A stretch of 64,000 nucleotides of DNA. Origin: Cervus elaphus (taxonomy: Eukaryota; Chordata; Mammalia; Artiodactyla; Cervidae). The stretch lies in the NCBI RefSeq assembly GCF_910594005.1, contig NC_057825.1, forward strand, positions 46,097,037 to 46,161,036. The letters are read 5' to 3'. The notes beneath the pieces are model-generated. The model ran no database searches, was not told where the DNA came from, and saw only the letters and a list, made by a program, of their open reading frames with translations. The position numbers were made by a program, and so were the translations under genes. Below are positions 1 through 11,694 of the stretch, in pieces (the first letter of the stretch is position 1; each line of letters starts with the position of its first letter).

Positions 1-264
1 GACAGGAAAGTTACTGTAAGCCAAGGAGGCTTATGGTATTTATTATCTGACTCTTTCAGAAACTGTTTACTAACCCTTGCCTTAGAGAATCAGTGATAAT
101 ATTACCACAAACAATAACATTTCATATAAGGTGGCAGAATATGAAACAATCAGGTAAAAGTCAATAATCTTTATATATGAATAAGAACTAGTTAGAATAT
201 TGTAAGAGTAAGCTGAATTTATAATAGCAACATGAAAAAAATCACTTTAAATTCTTGTTTGTTT
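1..264. other. unassigned AT-rich sequence
   Basis: No recognisable gene, RNA or repeat family. It runs into the 5' break of the L1 fragment that follows. Confidence 0.5.
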
Positions 265-532
265 TACCTCCTACACTGTTGGTGGGAATACAAATGGGTA
301 CAGCCACCATGGAGAACAGTATGGAGGTTTCTTAAAAAACTAAAATATAGTTATTTACATATGATTAAGCAATCCCACCCCTGGGCATATATTTAGAAAA
401 AATCATAATTCAAAAACATGCATGTACCTCAATGTTCATTGCAGCACTGTTTACGATAGCCAGGACATAGGAGCAACCTAAATTCCCATGATCGGTGGAA
501 TGGATAAGAAGATATGATATATTTATATACAC

Positions 533-751
533 AAGTGCTCAGTCGCTCAGTTGTGTCCAATTATTTGTGGCCCCATGGATTGTAGCCTGTCAGGTTTCTC
601 TGCCCATGGAATTTTCCAGGCAAGGATACTGAAGTGGGGTGCCATTTCCTACTTCAGGAAATCTTCTCAACTGAGGGATCGAGACTGCATCTCTTGTATC
701 TCCTGCACTGGCAGGCAGATTCTTTACCACTAACACCACCTTAGGAAGCCT
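533..751 (-). mobile_element. SINE Bov-tA (tRNA-Glu derived), nested in L1
   Basis: The plus strand shows the reverse complement of the Bov-tA body (gctcagtcgctcag, gccatttcctacttcaggaaatc) and ends in the inverted tRNA-like head (aggaagcc). The flanking L1 halves are continuous once it is removed, so it inserted after the L1. The pol III B-box equivalent has drifted (gggatcgagactgc). Confidence 0.85.
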
Positions 752-755
752 AGGC

Positions 756-822
756 TTGCTATATATATATTCTAAATATATTCATATATATGCTATATAT
801 ATATTCTATACATATATAGGCT
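756..822. repeat. TA-rich low-complexity tract
   Basis: Irregular runs of TATATA lie at the SINE/L1 junction inside the L1 3' region. Confidence 0.7.
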
Positions 823-1365
823 ATTACTCAGCCATAAAAAAGAACAAAATAATGCCATATGTAGCAATATGTATGGACTTAGAGATTTTCAAACTGAAAG
901 AAGTCAATGAGAAACATATTACATATGATAACACTTATATGTGGAATCTACAAAAAGCGTACAAATGAACTTATATACAAAGCAGAAATAGAGTTACAGA
1001 CATAGAAAACAAACTTATGGTTACTAGGGCATTGAGAAGAGGGATAAATTGGGAAACTGGGATTGACATATACACACTAAATATAAAATAGATAACTAGT
1101 AAGGACCTACTATATAGTATAAGGAATGCTGGTCAATACTTTAATGGCATATATAGGAAAAGAATCTAAAAATGAGTAGGAATATACATATATATGGATA
1201 TATATATGTGTGTACATGTGTATAACTGATTAATTTCCTGTATTTCTGAGACTACAAAAATTATAAAACATTAAAAAATTATTATAAATATAATTTAAAA
1301 AAATCACTTAGTAAGAAAAGTTTAATATTGATTTGAGAAAAAAGTAAATCTAAGCATTAATAGAT

Positions 1366-2178
1366 ATGTTGTTATTCAATTTCTTAGTCATGTCTGACTA
1401 TTTGTGACCCCATGGACTGCAACACGCCGGGCCTCCATGTCCATCACCAACTCCCAGAGCTTGCTCAAACTCATGTCCATCAAATCAGTGATGCCATCCA
1501 ACCATCTCATCCTCTGTTGTCCCCTTATCCTGCCTTAAATCTTTCCCAGCATCAGGGTCTTTTCCATTGAGTCAGTTTTTTGCATCACGTAGCCAAAGTA
1601 TTGGTGATTCAGCTTCAGCATCAGTCCCTCCAATGAATATTCAGGATTGATTTTCTTTAGGATTGACTGGTTTGATCTTACATTCCAAGGGACTCTCAAG
1701 AGTCCTCTCCAACACCACAGTTCAAAAGCATCAATTCTTCAATGCTCAGCCTTCTTTATGGTCCAACTCTCACTCCATACATGACTACTGGAAAAACCCT
1801 AGCTTTGACCATATGCACCTTTGTAGGCAAAGTAATGTCTCTGCTTTTTAATAGTCTCTAATTTTGGTATAGCTTTTCTTCCAAGGCTCTCTAGGTTTGT
1901 CTTAGCTTTTCTTCCAAGGAGTAAGTGTCTTTTAATATCATGGCTGCATTCACCATCTGCAGTGATTTTTGGAACCCTCCAAAATAAAGTCTGCTCCTAT
2001 TTCCATTGTTTCTCCGTCTATTTGCTATGAAGTTATGGGACCAGATGCCATGATCTTAGCTTTTTTAACGTTGAGTTTTAAGTCAGCTTTTTCATCCTCC
2101 TCTTTCACCTTCATCAAGAGGCTTTTTAGTTCCTCCTCACTTTCTGCCATAAAGGTGGAGTCATCTTCATATAAAATA
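1366..2178 (-). mobile_element. LINE BovB (RTE) 3' end, 5'-truncated
   Basis: The plus strand is the antisense of the BovB 3' region. Landmarks are tgtccatcaccaactcccag, agtgatgccatccaaccatc and caccatctgcagtgatttt. On the sense strand the tail is an AAC-type tail (gaataacaac). Near 1870-1918 a short segment built on cttttcttccaagg occurs twice, a local duplication. The remaining frame (1969-2244 on the other strand) is a shadow. Confidence 0.9.
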
Positions 2179-2224
2179 AAAGTAGCATGTCAAATTACTG
2201 GGAAATATGGAGAAAATATGGATT

Positions 2225-2480
2225 TTTTACATTTGAAGTATTAGGTAATCAGAGAGCCATGTGGAAGAAAATGAAACTAGATTCATACCTCACATAAGAA
2301 TAAACTCCAGTGAATAAGATATCTAATGTAAGAAGTGAAGACATATAAGTACTAGAAAAATTAGATTAAATAATCTACAACCTAGTAATGGAAAAACCTT
2401 TTAAAATTAGCATTCAAAATTCAGATACAAAATGTAAAAGGTTATTAATTTGATAAAATTTCACACAGATACAAAAAAGA
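2225..2480 (+). mobile_element. old L1 ORF2 relic
   Basis: The wording resembles the ORF2 C-terminal region of old mammalian L1s: actagattcatacctcacat, then aaactccagtgaataagata, then a stretch like the usual aatgtaaga-type segment. It is heavily mutated with no open frame. The limits are loose and the match is from memory. Confidence 0.4.
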
Positions 2481-3635
2481 CAATAAATATAGACAAAAAG
2501 CAAAAGGTAATTATGGAGAAAATATATCTAGCATGTTTCACAGATGAAAAACTAATCTCTCTGTAATTACAGTGAGCTAAAATACGAGTAGAGGAACTGA
2601 AAAATAAAAATAAAATTCAGAGTGGTCTCTATTTGGTATAGTGTATAGAAAATAAGTAACTTTATATGGCCACTGTATTATTCAAGTGTCCTTATGTTAT
2701 GATTGTGAAAACTAGAAAATTTAAAAGAAATTTAATTTGCCTTAGTTATTATATAAAATAATTTATGTAATAATCTGTTAAAATGTAAACTCTTTAAAGT
2801 AAATTATAACTGGTGTATCTTTCTAGTCAATTATAACAGCAAAAAGCTGAGAGTTGGTTTCTGGAACACAAGCCGGCCTCCTTCCCAGATTACCAGTTTT
2901 TCTGATTATATCAACTCCCCCCACTTTTTTTTTGAGCAATGAGCATCTGGTCCTGAGTTTGGTAATATAACCACTGAACCCAAACCATACCCCAATCTCT
3001 AGGTAGCACATCCATACTGGGAAATTGTTCACTTGTTTACCTTTCTCAGTCTTATTTGTCCTTTCTGATGCAAAATGGTAAGCTGGATTTATCGTTTATT
3101 TACCAAATATATATTTCGATTACTCTCTTTTCCAGTTTTGGACCTTCAACAATAGTCCCTAGTTTTCTAGTTACTTGATGGTAGTGCAAACCTTCCATTC
3201 TGATAGTCCTAGCTATTTCATTCTGCTACCAAGTTGCTGCCAGGTCCACGATATAAATATTATAATGCTTTACAACACTCATACCATTTTTCATTGCCTC
3301 TAGAGTAGATTTTTAGGAAGTTAGAGTTAATAGACTCCTAAGGCATAGTTTATCCCATTTTAGGCATTTTGAAAACTGATTTAAGTGTAAATTACTTTTG
3401 ATGGCAAATCTAAAAACAATGATGAATATCAGGAGTTCCCAAAGCGTGGTTCCAAGGAACCACAAAAGTCAGTAAGCTTAACTGTAAGAGGACAAATATC
3501 AGTGGGCTGTTGGGAATTCAAAATGAAATATATTTAGGAAAAGCTGGGTGATTTTGAATAGTTTAAACTCAGAAGGTCACAACACTTTAAATATTCAGTA
3601 TGACTCTAGTGGGGAAATTAACTAGTTGGTGCCAG
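2481..3635. other. unassigned AT-rich sequence
   Basis: No gene recognised. The 69-residue minus frame at 2823-3032 has no familiar motif. A hint of a hAT-type end (gagttcccaaagcgtggtt) occurs near 3430 but is too weak to call. Confidence 0.5.
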
Positions 3636-4056
3636 TCAGGCTTTCTTTCTCACCCCACATTCTCATGCCTTCTTGCCCCATGATCTGTGAACAACGACTA
3701 TGCACAGTTATATAAGCTGAGATCACTTATAGCCCTGTGCAGGTATGTCAGGAGGTACTCACTTGGCCACCGGCTACTTTTGTTCTGTAAACATACATAA
3801 GCTTCACCTGAAAAGTCCTGGCTGCTGCTGCACTGGGGCTACATTGGGGTGGCATCAAGGTTATGTTATATGAGGTTATACTGTGGCTACGTTATGGTTT
3901 TGTTATGGCTGCTCCTATAGCTGTTGCATCAGCTAGGAGAGAGGCTGTGTTTTGGCCACTGTGCCAGCCAGGAGAGAATAAACATGCTTGCAGTTCCTTG
4001 CATCTTCTTCCAGCCTCTCAGCTGGACCCTTGCCTACACTGGATTCAGCGAACACT
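3636..4056 (+). mobile_element. possible LTR remnant
   Basis: This patch is visibly more GC-rich than its flanks. It contains a TATA-like ttatataag at about 3709 and a polyadenylation signal AATAAA at about 3978, in the order and spacing expected of an LTR. I could not define TG...CA ends or a TSD, and I do not recognise the family. A GC-richer unique segment is the alternative. The short overlapping frames at 3863-4245 have no recognisable domains. Confidence 0.35.
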
Positions 4057-4417
4057 GAGAACAGTGAGACAAATGGCATCACAAACAGAATCAACAAGAC
4101 AACAATCCAACAAGTGAATGAAGTATGCTGCATTTCCCAAATATGTTTTCCTTGCATTGTTTTCCATGGGAGATTGTAAAGGACTAGTGTTCCTCAAGAA
4201 TATCTTTGGGAACTTTGACTTCGAAGGAAATGTGACAAGAAACATTGAAATGACACTTCAGAGGCATGCTTAGGGGATTATTAAAAATCATTCCTAATGA
4301 CATATTCACAGTTGTCCCCAAAGAAAGAAAAGATGCTGGAAATCATGATTAGAGGACTATTGCTTAATTTGAACCTCAGAAAAACAGGCATAACTATTAT
4401 CAGCAGAAAACAAGCAA

Positions 4418-4712
4418 AACAAAATCAATTAATTAATACAAACCAATTAATTAATAATACAAAATTAGTTGATTAATATAAAAAGTTAGTGAAAAAATGA
4501 CCATAGAATTTGAATTTATAAATCAATCATTTAGTGAGATTAAAGAAGTAATATTATTCTATTATTATCACAAAGTCAATTAGCTATATTTTATATTAAA
4601 GGAAAAAGCTTTTGCATTTGACTTTTAAAATAAATTCAGATATATGTTATTTAAAAAAGGTAAAAAGAAAAAAAAAATAAAAAAAAAATAAAAAAGGTAA
4701 AAAGAAATACAT
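4418..4712. repeat. AT-rich and A-rich low-complexity stretch
   Basis: Near-duplicate caattaattaata words occur at 4420-4470. An oligo-A run with interspersed T and G lies at about 4650-4712. The A-rich run may be an old retroposon tail, but no body was recognised next to it. Confidence 0.6.
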
Positions 4713-5189
4713 TTTTCTAAAGTCACCTGCAAATAAAAGAAATACTTTTCCCGAAAAGGGAGGATATTTTAAAAAGCTATTATTAACCTCAGTAGAGGCA
4801 GAACAATTTTAACAACCTAATAATCTCTGATAAATTTGATTTAATTTAAAAGTTTTAAAGAATTAATATTCAAAAAGTATTCAAAATAGATAATTCTTAA
4901 TTCTTGGTGAGTTATTTCAAACACCTTCCAAGAGTAGAAAATTTATAGGATATTTGGTCTGTATCAGGGAAAAAAATAAGTAAACAATCCAAAAATATTG
5001 TTCCCAGGTAGATGAACAAGCTAAGAAAAGCAACATAAGCAGGTTATATATTCCAAGCCAATTTATGGCATGGTTTGGTTGTATATTTGTTGTTATCAAA
5101 ATTGTATTAAGTATTATATATGCATGGACAGAGGGAAATTTTACAGGAATTCCACAGGGATCTTGATTCATTCTCATCCTCTTTGATAT
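4713..5189. other. unassigned AT-rich sequence
   Basis: Nothing recognisable. The 141-residue minus frame at 4917-5342 begins inside the neighbouring SINE and is not a gene. Confidence 0.5.
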
Positions 5190-5220
5190 GTGGTATGTGT
5201 GTGTGTTTGTATGTGTGTAC
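5190..5220. repeat. GT-rich microsatellite at a SINE tail
   Basis: Imperfect TG repeats lie just outside the 3' end of the minus-strand SINE that follows, as expected for tail-derived microsatellites. Confidence 0.7.
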
Positions 5221-5228
5221 CTATGAAA

Positions 5229-5438
5229 TAAAAGTGTTAGTTGCTCAGTCATGTCTGACTCTTCGCAAACCCTGAACTGTAGCTTGCCAGGCTCCTCTGC
5301 CCATGGAATTCTCCAGGCAAAAGTACTGGAGTGAGTAGCCATTCCCTTCTCCAGGGGAATCTTCCCAACCCAGGGATCAAACCCGCATCTTCCGCATTGC
5401 AGGCAGACTCTTCAGTGTCTGAGCCAACAAGGACGTCC
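5229..5438 (-). mobile_element. SINE Bov-tA
   Basis: Antisense Bov-tA: gttgctcagtcatgtctgac, then tctccaggcaaaagtactgg, then the inverted B-box region agggatcaaacccgc, ending at the inverted tRNA head near 5438. No convincing TSD. Confidence 0.9.
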
Positions 5439-6410
5439 AGGTATACTTATACAAGGTATCAGCTTTATTCTAAGCTGATGGTCTCTAGTTAAGGCATGGG
5501 TCTTCTGGGATTCTATTTGCTTGAAAGAGAGCTCATCCTAAGGACATTGGCATATTTCCTGACAAGCATGGTCAGGATCAGAGATAGAGAAATTCTAGTT
5601 GTGTCAATGCATTCTGCCCTTATTTTTTGCATTAAAAAGTTGCAGACTCATCTCTGGATCCCAAGGATTAAAAAAAAACAAAAATAAAAACCCAACTGTA
5701 AGATTCAAAAGAGTTGTTTTAATTTAGTAAGCACTGTGCTTGTACGTTTCACATGTTTAACACTAGAAAGGACAAAGATACTTTTTATTATTTAGTCATT
5801 AGCCACCTTGCAGTCAACAACTTTTCCCTATAAAATATGGGTCACCTGTCATGTGAGAAATTCGAGATTTTAAATGGTCTAAGCTCAAGCAAGTTTACAG
5901 TACAGCTGGTCCAATCAACTGTAAGTAACTCTCCTAATTAAATTCAGTTGTGCATTGATACTGAAAAAACAATAGTTAATTTTATGTAAAAGTGATCTTT
6001 ATTAATGTCTGTTGTTAAAGATATGCAAAGATGACCAGTAGACAGAGTTTAAAGAGAGACTAACTTTGGCTATTTAAAACTTCTGTTCCTAAAATCAAAC
6101 AGTGTTTACAGTGAAGTCAGTTTCCTTGAGAGACAGTGGTTATTTTTTCACATGCTAGAAAATCATATAAAAATAATTTATTAGCAAGGATTCAGGCACT
6201 GATGGATAACTGGACTATATGGCATATCACATTCCATTACCTGGAATTCTTTGATTCTTGTTTGTAGAAAGCACTCAGTCATTTGATCCTTAATATCTAG
6301 ATAGAAGCCATGTCTACTTATGGATTCAAGCTGACCACATTTGAGGATAATATGTTTAATTCATCTTATTAATTAGCTTGGTCATAATCAATTGAAACTT
6401 TGTTAGGTTG
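5439..6410. other. unassigned AT-rich sequence
   Basis: No gene or repeat family recognised. The small frame at 5496-5687 has no motif. Confidence 0.5.
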
Positions 6411-6414
6411 CTAC

Positions 6415-6436
6415 AGATCAGATCAGATCAGATCAC
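6415..6436. repeat. short GATCA pentanucleotide repeat
   Basis: About four tandem copies of agatc/gatca, at the 20-bp scale. Confidence 0.85.
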
Positions 6437-6714
6437 CTGATTTTTAATATGGTGGTTGCAATTAAATAACATCTTGTTGGAAAAATATGTTAATGTTTCT
6501 ATTTTCAAAATGGGCCAAGTGTTAACTCTTTTGTAAGACTGAATTCTATTTGGTGAAGATATTATTAAAAAATCATTATTATAAATCTTTTGCAATAGTT
6601 TGGTTACATTTTGTATTCTTTTATTAAACTAGCAATTCAACTCAGCAAACAGCTTTAAACACTTGACTGTAAGCTTGCTTAACAGATATCTACACATAAA
6701 TATTTGTGTTGTGT

Positions 6715-6931
6715 GACTTCCCTGGTGGCTCAGACAGTAAAGGATCTGCCTGCAGTGTGGGAGACCTGGGTTCGATCCCTCGGTTGGGAAGATTTCCTGG
6801 AGAAGGGAATGGCAATCCACTCCAGTATTCTTGCTTAGAGAATTCCATGGACAGAGGAGCCTGACGGGCTACAGTCCATGGGGTTGCAAAGAGTCAGATA
6901 CCACTGAGCGACTACACTTTCACTTTCTTTT
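6715..6931 (+). mobile_element. SINE Bov-tA, complete
   Basis: Sense orientation. The head gacttccctggtggctcag carries the A box, and the B box ggttcgatccct is intact. The body continues through gagaagggaatggcaatcca to the cactttcactttc 3' end. It is relatively little diverged. The overlapping minus frame at 6629-6820 is a shadow. Confidence 0.93.
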
Positions 6932-6983
6932 CAAGTATATAGGTGCATGTGTATAACAAGTTTATATGCATAATAAGTGCTTG

Positions 6984-7006
6984 TATATATATATATACAC
7001 ACACAG
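6984..7006. repeat. TA/CA microsatellite
   Basis: A (TA) run passes into (CA): tatatatatatatacacaca. Confidence 0.85.
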
Positions 7007-7009
7007 ACA

Positions 7010-8982
7010 TTATTTATTCCCAATATATATGCACAAATACATATAGCTATACTAGATGTTTAAAAATAATACAGTTAATGACACTTGATTTAAGCTTTAT
7101 AATATTATCTCTTAAATTACAACCCTGCAAATTTCACCTCCTTAGAAATTTCACTTACCAAATATTAAAGAATGATATTTCATTTTTCAAACGAAACAAG
7201 GAAAAATGTTTTGGCAAACAATGCAGTCAGAAAAAAAAAAAACAGATTTAAAAGAGCCAGGTAGACATTTTCCCACTATAAAATTTTAGCACTTCATTTG
7301 CATTTCTATTTGTAACCTGTCTACTTTTTATAGCATTCTGTGTTATAATGCCAACTCTATTTATATAAAACTTGTGGAAGTTGGTAGACTGATTTGCTAT
7401 GGATAAAAATACTTCATATTCAAATAAATTTTACAAAATAAATTACCTATAAGTTCTTTACTAGTGAATCTATTCTCGTTGCAGTACCATTTATCCATCA
7501 AAGAGGAAGAAGAGGTCATAATAAAAATAGTGCTTTATGGGGTATTTATGTAGCCTATATAGTTTATAAATCAAGGTCACAAATATCTCATTTTGGTATA
7601 GATTCTCAGAACAAAGGAAAACTTGGGGACAAATCAAGCTAAAATTTTTCATTCTTTCAGTCAGTGGGTATGTAACTGAAAAAAATGCAATCCTCAGAAT
7701 TTTCTTCCCCTCTAGTCATGTTTTCTGACAAAGGGACGCAAATACATTGTTAGAGATTTAAATACTTCTCTACTTTTGCTTGAATTCTAGGTCTGTCTGT
7801 TATCTGACTCTAAATCTGGCACACTCTTCAGGTCGTACAGTTAAGACAACAATATGTGCCTTCATCACTCCATCTGAATGGAATGTAAAGAGCCATAGGG
7901 GCAACACAATGCAAAAAATACATTGGTGGATTTAAGCCCAATTCTCTCTTTTTATGAATAGTTAAGAAAATGGTTAACTTCCGGGCAGACTAGGAAGGGT
8001 AGCAACATAACCCCAATTATTTACATTGACAGCTGAATTAATTTTCTCTTCTTTTTCTTTTTTCAATAACACATGGGTTCCATTCAGCTGTATAATATAG
8101 TGGAACCTCACTGGGATCACATCTGCCAGGTTTACCGGGTAAATAAAAGGCTCAGCAGGTTTGTGTGCTAGTGTATGTGAATATAGAGTTGGATAAGTGC
8201 CAAGTCCACGTCCTTGGAAAAACACTTTGATTTGTCCCGAAGATGTTAAAGATGATTATCTATTACATAGATGAACCACACAAAATATCCTTTATGGGAA
8301 AATTCCAAGAAAAATGTGAGTATGTAAAATGCCTTACACTGTTAGAGTTTCTCTGCAGCTCACAGAGCTGTTTGGACTCTATGTTTTTCCTATGGGGTGG
8401 CCAAAAAAAAATCACTTGATCTATAATTTAGATAAAAAACATCATAACCTATGCAGTCACAATTAGTTAAAATTAAAGTAAAAAAAGCACATTGTTTTGT
8501 ATATAAAAATGGCAGTTCTCATCAATTATAGACATATTTTAACTTCTACCTGACCCTGGAAAGGGTACTGAAATTTTATTTTTTGTGTGAAAAAAAGTCG
8601 TCAGGCTTGAACAATCCATGTGGCTTATCTCAGGTACAATTATTCATGATATGGCAAAAAATCTTAAAAATTAAGTATGCTATACTTGGCAAAAGTTTAC
8701 TTAGTTCAAAATATATGATACAAGTCAGTTATTTAGGGTCTTCTCAAAAGAGAATCACTTTAGTTAAAACTGCATCTCTTTATATTTTTACTTAGTTTAT
8801 GAAAGTGTCATCTCATCAAATCTTTAAGAGTCAGTCTGATTTTCAAATCCTTTCATTTCATAGCAAGTGCTTATTGGACACATTCTGACAGGACTCTTAA
8901 GCACTATGATTGCTATACATGGTTTATATGATGTGTTTCTTGTACCAGAGGCACATTATTTGGCAATACTAGTTATACATAA
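7010..8982. other. unassigned AT-rich sequence with one odd 83-residue frame
   Basis: About 2 kb with no recognised repeat. The minus frame at 7974-8225 encodes 83 residues of balanced composition but matches no family I know. It has no upstream signal and no splice pattern that convinces me. On the plus strand it contains a small palindrome around tttaccgggtaaa near 8131. It could be a fossil DNA transposon or chance. Confidence 0.45.
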
Positions 8983-8995
8983 AAGATAGAGCTAA

Positions 8996-9191
8996 GGATA
9001 CATGAGACAAGTGCTCGGTCCTGGTGCACTGGGAAGATCCAGAGGGATCGGGTAGAGAGGGAGGTGGGAGGGGGGATCGGGATGGGGAATACATGTAAAT
9101 CCATGGCTAATACATGTCAATGTATGACAAAAACCACTACAATATTGTAAAGTAATTAGCCTCCAACTAATAAAAATAAATGAAAAAAAAT
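8996..9191 (+). mobile_element. LINE L1 3' stub with perfect 13-bp TSD
   Basis: Only the last ~190 bp of a ruminant L1 3'UTR are present, with landmarks ggtgcactgggaagatccag and attagcctccaactaataaa, ending in A8. The flanks carry identical 13-bp copies of aagatagagctaa at 8983-8995 and 9192-9204. This is a severely 5'-truncated target-primed insertion. It has the same 3' end type as the large L1 at 19.9-23.2 kb. Confidence 0.95.
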
Positions 9192-9204
9192 AAGATAGAG
9201 CTAA

Positions 9205-10006
9205 ATAATTACACAAAGCGATTTCTAACAAACTGCCATTATACAAAAAATATGTGTTATACATTCAAGACAGAGAAATTAGAAGAAATCTGTGGAGTCT
9301 GTATTTCTAATTGTTTTGAATCTGGGAAAGAGATTATTCTGATGAGAGTGCCCAGTGTACTTAACTAAGATAGACATTATTAGATTGTTTCAAAAAGGAG
9401 GTGGTGGTTTAGACAACTCTACAGTTATTGCACTAATGAGTCTGAAAGTGCCCAGATTCTCTGAGAACCTGAGATCTGAACGCAAGCTTTGAGATGAATT
9501 TTAGTTGTTTATCCAGGTCACAGTAGTGGGGTGGTGTGGGAAGATTGCCTGATAATGCAATCACCTTCTCTGCTGCACATAGAGAAAATTTAGCTTTCTG
9601 AAATTTAAGCTTGTGAGTGGACAGAAGAAAAATGTGTTGTCATGCAATACCTGTACACCTCAAATTTCATCTCCATATGTCAAATAAAGTAAGAGTTTAT
9701 ATGATAACCAATACTTATTTTTATTACTAAGTCTATTGGGCATAAATGAACTAAAATGAATTAATTTGAATTTTCTCATGAAATTTGTACATTGTGTGTA
9801 TTCTCTACAGAGCATATAGCATTATAACAAAATCACCTTTTATTAATCTTTGGTAAATAGAAGTAATATTAAATGTGATGAATAAAAAGTGAAAAAGAAT
9901 AAGATGAAGTCTTGAATTTCTTATATCTTAGTCAATTAAAGATAGTCATCACAGTTGTTGCTCTCTATATATTGGTTTTTTACTTCCAACTAGTACAACT
10001 AGGAGG
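9205..10006. other. unassigned sequence
   Basis: No recognisable gene or repeat. Confidence 0.5.
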
Positions 10007-10017
10007 TAATATACTGT

Positions 10018-10227
10018 GAAAGTAAAAGTGAAGTTGCTCAGTCATGTGCGACTGTGCGACCCATGGACTGTAGCCTACCAGGTTTCTCTGTCCATGGGTT
10101 CTCCAGGTGAGAATACTGGAGTGGGTTGCCATTTCCTTCTCCAGGGGATATTCCCGACCCAGGGATCGAACCTGGGTCTCCCACATTGCAGGCAGAGGAT
10201 TTAACCTCTGAGCCACCAGGGAAGCCC
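10018..10227 (-). mobile_element. SINE Bov-tA with 11-bp TSD
   Basis: Complete antisense Bov-tA with inverted B box agggatcgaacctggg and inverted head gagccaccagggaagccc. It is bounded by identical taatatactgt at 10007-10017 and 10228-10238. Frames on both strands here are shadows of the SINE. Confidence 0.96.
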
Positions 10228-10238
10228 TAATATACTGT

Positions 10239-10939
10239 AGGCAAAGATAATGTTTTAATCACTGAGTAGGCTACAGTGAGTGAATGCTATTTTCTTCAGG
10301 AACTGGGGCTTGGTCGTATGTTAATGAGAACATTTCATAGGCTAGTCATTTGCTTTGTGGACTCTTGTCCTTGAATTCTACATTTATTCATGCCTGGACA
10401 ATTGATAACATAAGAAGGGATTATAGGAATTCATTCCAGAGGAAGGAAAAACAAAGTAGATTTTTCATATAAGTAGAATCAAGCCATTAGAAGAGAAGAC
10501 AATCTAAAAAGGGAAGACTTTATATAGGAAAAATATTCTAATCTCTTCACTGTTTCAAAACTCCAACCCTTAATAAGATGGCCCAGATTTGATCCTAAAA
10601 AATCCCAACAATTAGGAATTTTATATGGATTGTTTGTTAACAAATTTTTGGAGATCAGCAGACTATATACAGTACTTGAGACAGTATGACAAAAAACCAT
10701 TTGAGTAATTTCCTCTTGTATATTGCAAAATTTTATTTCTGTAGAAAAGGGTAATTTTAAAATGTTCATAATGGTACGTTCATCGTATGGCAATGAGTAG
10801 TGGTATCAAATAATTTAATTAATGCTCTCTGTTCAAGTCCATGTTAATATTTTTATTATTCACAATCATGTAGAGTTTCCTGAGCAGATAGCTCTAGAGA
10901 TGTAGTGTCTTATGGAAGATGTCTACTAGATTTAAAAAG
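10239..10939. other. unassigned sequence
   Basis: No recognised element. The 104-residue minus frame at 10479-10793 has no domain I recognise and lies in AT-rich DNA, so I do not call it a gene. Confidence 0.5.
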
Positions 10940-11150
10940 AGCTAATATGCTATCCACTTGCCAATGCAAGAGACACAAGAAATGAGGGTTTGATCCCTGG
11001 GTCGGGAAGATTCCCTGGAGTAGGAAATGGCAATCTGCTCCAGTATTATTGCTTGGAGAATTCCACGGACAGAGAAACCTGGCAGACTACAGTCCATGGG
11101 GTTGCAAAGAGTCAGACATGACAGAGCAACTGAGCACACACAATATATGT
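10940..11150 (+). mobile_element. SINE Bov-tA with divergent head
   Basis: Sense Bov-tA body (gtcgggaagattccctggag, agtccatggggttgcaaaga). The A-box part of the tRNA head is degraded, while the B box ggtttgatccct persists. No clear TSD. Confidence 0.88.
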
Positions 11151-11173
11151 TATGAGATACAAGATATGGGTTT

Positions 11174-11176
<3 letters not shown>

Positions 11177-11214
<38 letters not shown>
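11177..11214. repeat. (AT)19 dinucleotide microsatellite
   Basis: An uninterrupted AT run of about 38 bp, likely length-polymorphic. Confidence 0.95.
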
Positions 11215-11216
<2 letters not shown>

Positions 11217-11616
11217 CATAAGAGGTATAAGATACATGCTATGTTATAAGAGGTAGAAGATAAATACTTAGCTTTCACTGTAACTTTGCCCATAATGTAG
11301 ACCAATTACTAAGTCATACTTTCTTTCTAATGTTTAATTTAGCAAAGATTGATTTTCCTGGGCAATAGAACCTAGTTTGTATAAGAATGTGCCCTTTGAT
11401 TGAGTTACATTCACATATCAGTAGAGGAAAAAAGGTTTATGGTCATATAGTGTTGAAAGATTGGCTAATTCCACATCTGAAGAACTATAAAATTCTTAGC
11501 TAACTCCTTACACCAAAATGAATCATTGTTTGAAATAAAACTAAAAATTTAAATGAAATATAAGTGAATGTTTACAAACTCAAGATAGAAAAGAACTTCA
11601 ATAATTTCACCAACAA
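11215..11616. other. unassigned AT-rich sequence
   Basis: Nothing recognised beyond short near-repeats of ataagaggta-type words next to the microsatellite. Confidence 0.5.
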
Positions 11617-11629
11617 ATATCTATATCTA

Positions 11630-11668
<39 letters not shown>

Positions 11669-11694
11669 ATATATATATATATAGAGAGAGAGAT
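11617..11694. repeat. (TCTA)n tetranucleotide microsatellite with TA and GA tails
   Basis: The tract passes from tatatc units into about ten TCTA units, then (TA)n, then a short (GA) run. It is a compound microsatellite of about 78 bp. Confidence 0.95.

Larger units (their letters stand above)
265..1300 (+). mobile_element. LINE L1 3' end, 5'-truncated, split by a SINE
   Basis: The plus strand reads as the end of L1 ORF2 and the 3'UTR. It opens in the segment around ctacactgttggtgggaata, passes the stretch containing gcagcactgtttacgatagc, and after the SINE resumes with gctattactcagccataaaa. It fades into A-rich sequence near 1300. The short frame at 756-968 is the decayed ORF2 C-terminal region. 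The 5' break and the many substitutions indicate an old truncated insertion. The 3' edge is approximate because no TSD was found. Confidence 0.8.

Noticed and set aside
3425..3600. Possible hAT transposon start (gagttcccaaagcgtggtt)
   Set aside because: Only about 20 bp looks right and no second terminal repeat was found.
4917..5342. 141-residue minus open frame
   Set aside because: Its first part is translated SINE and the rest AT-rich unique DNA. No motif.
6715..6785. tRNA-like sequence with A and B boxes (also at other SINE heads)
   Set aside because: It is the tRNA-Glu-derived head of Bov-tA. It lacks a full cloverleaf and is attached to a SINE body, so it is not a tRNA gene.
8996..9191. 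Processed pseudogene (A tail and TSD present)
   Set aside because: The body matches the 3' end of the L1 at 19.9 kb, so it is an L1 stub.
11617..11694. Regular direct repeats resembling an array
   Set aside because: Simple 4-bp microsatellite without spacers. No CRISPR is expected or seen in this vertebrate DNA.
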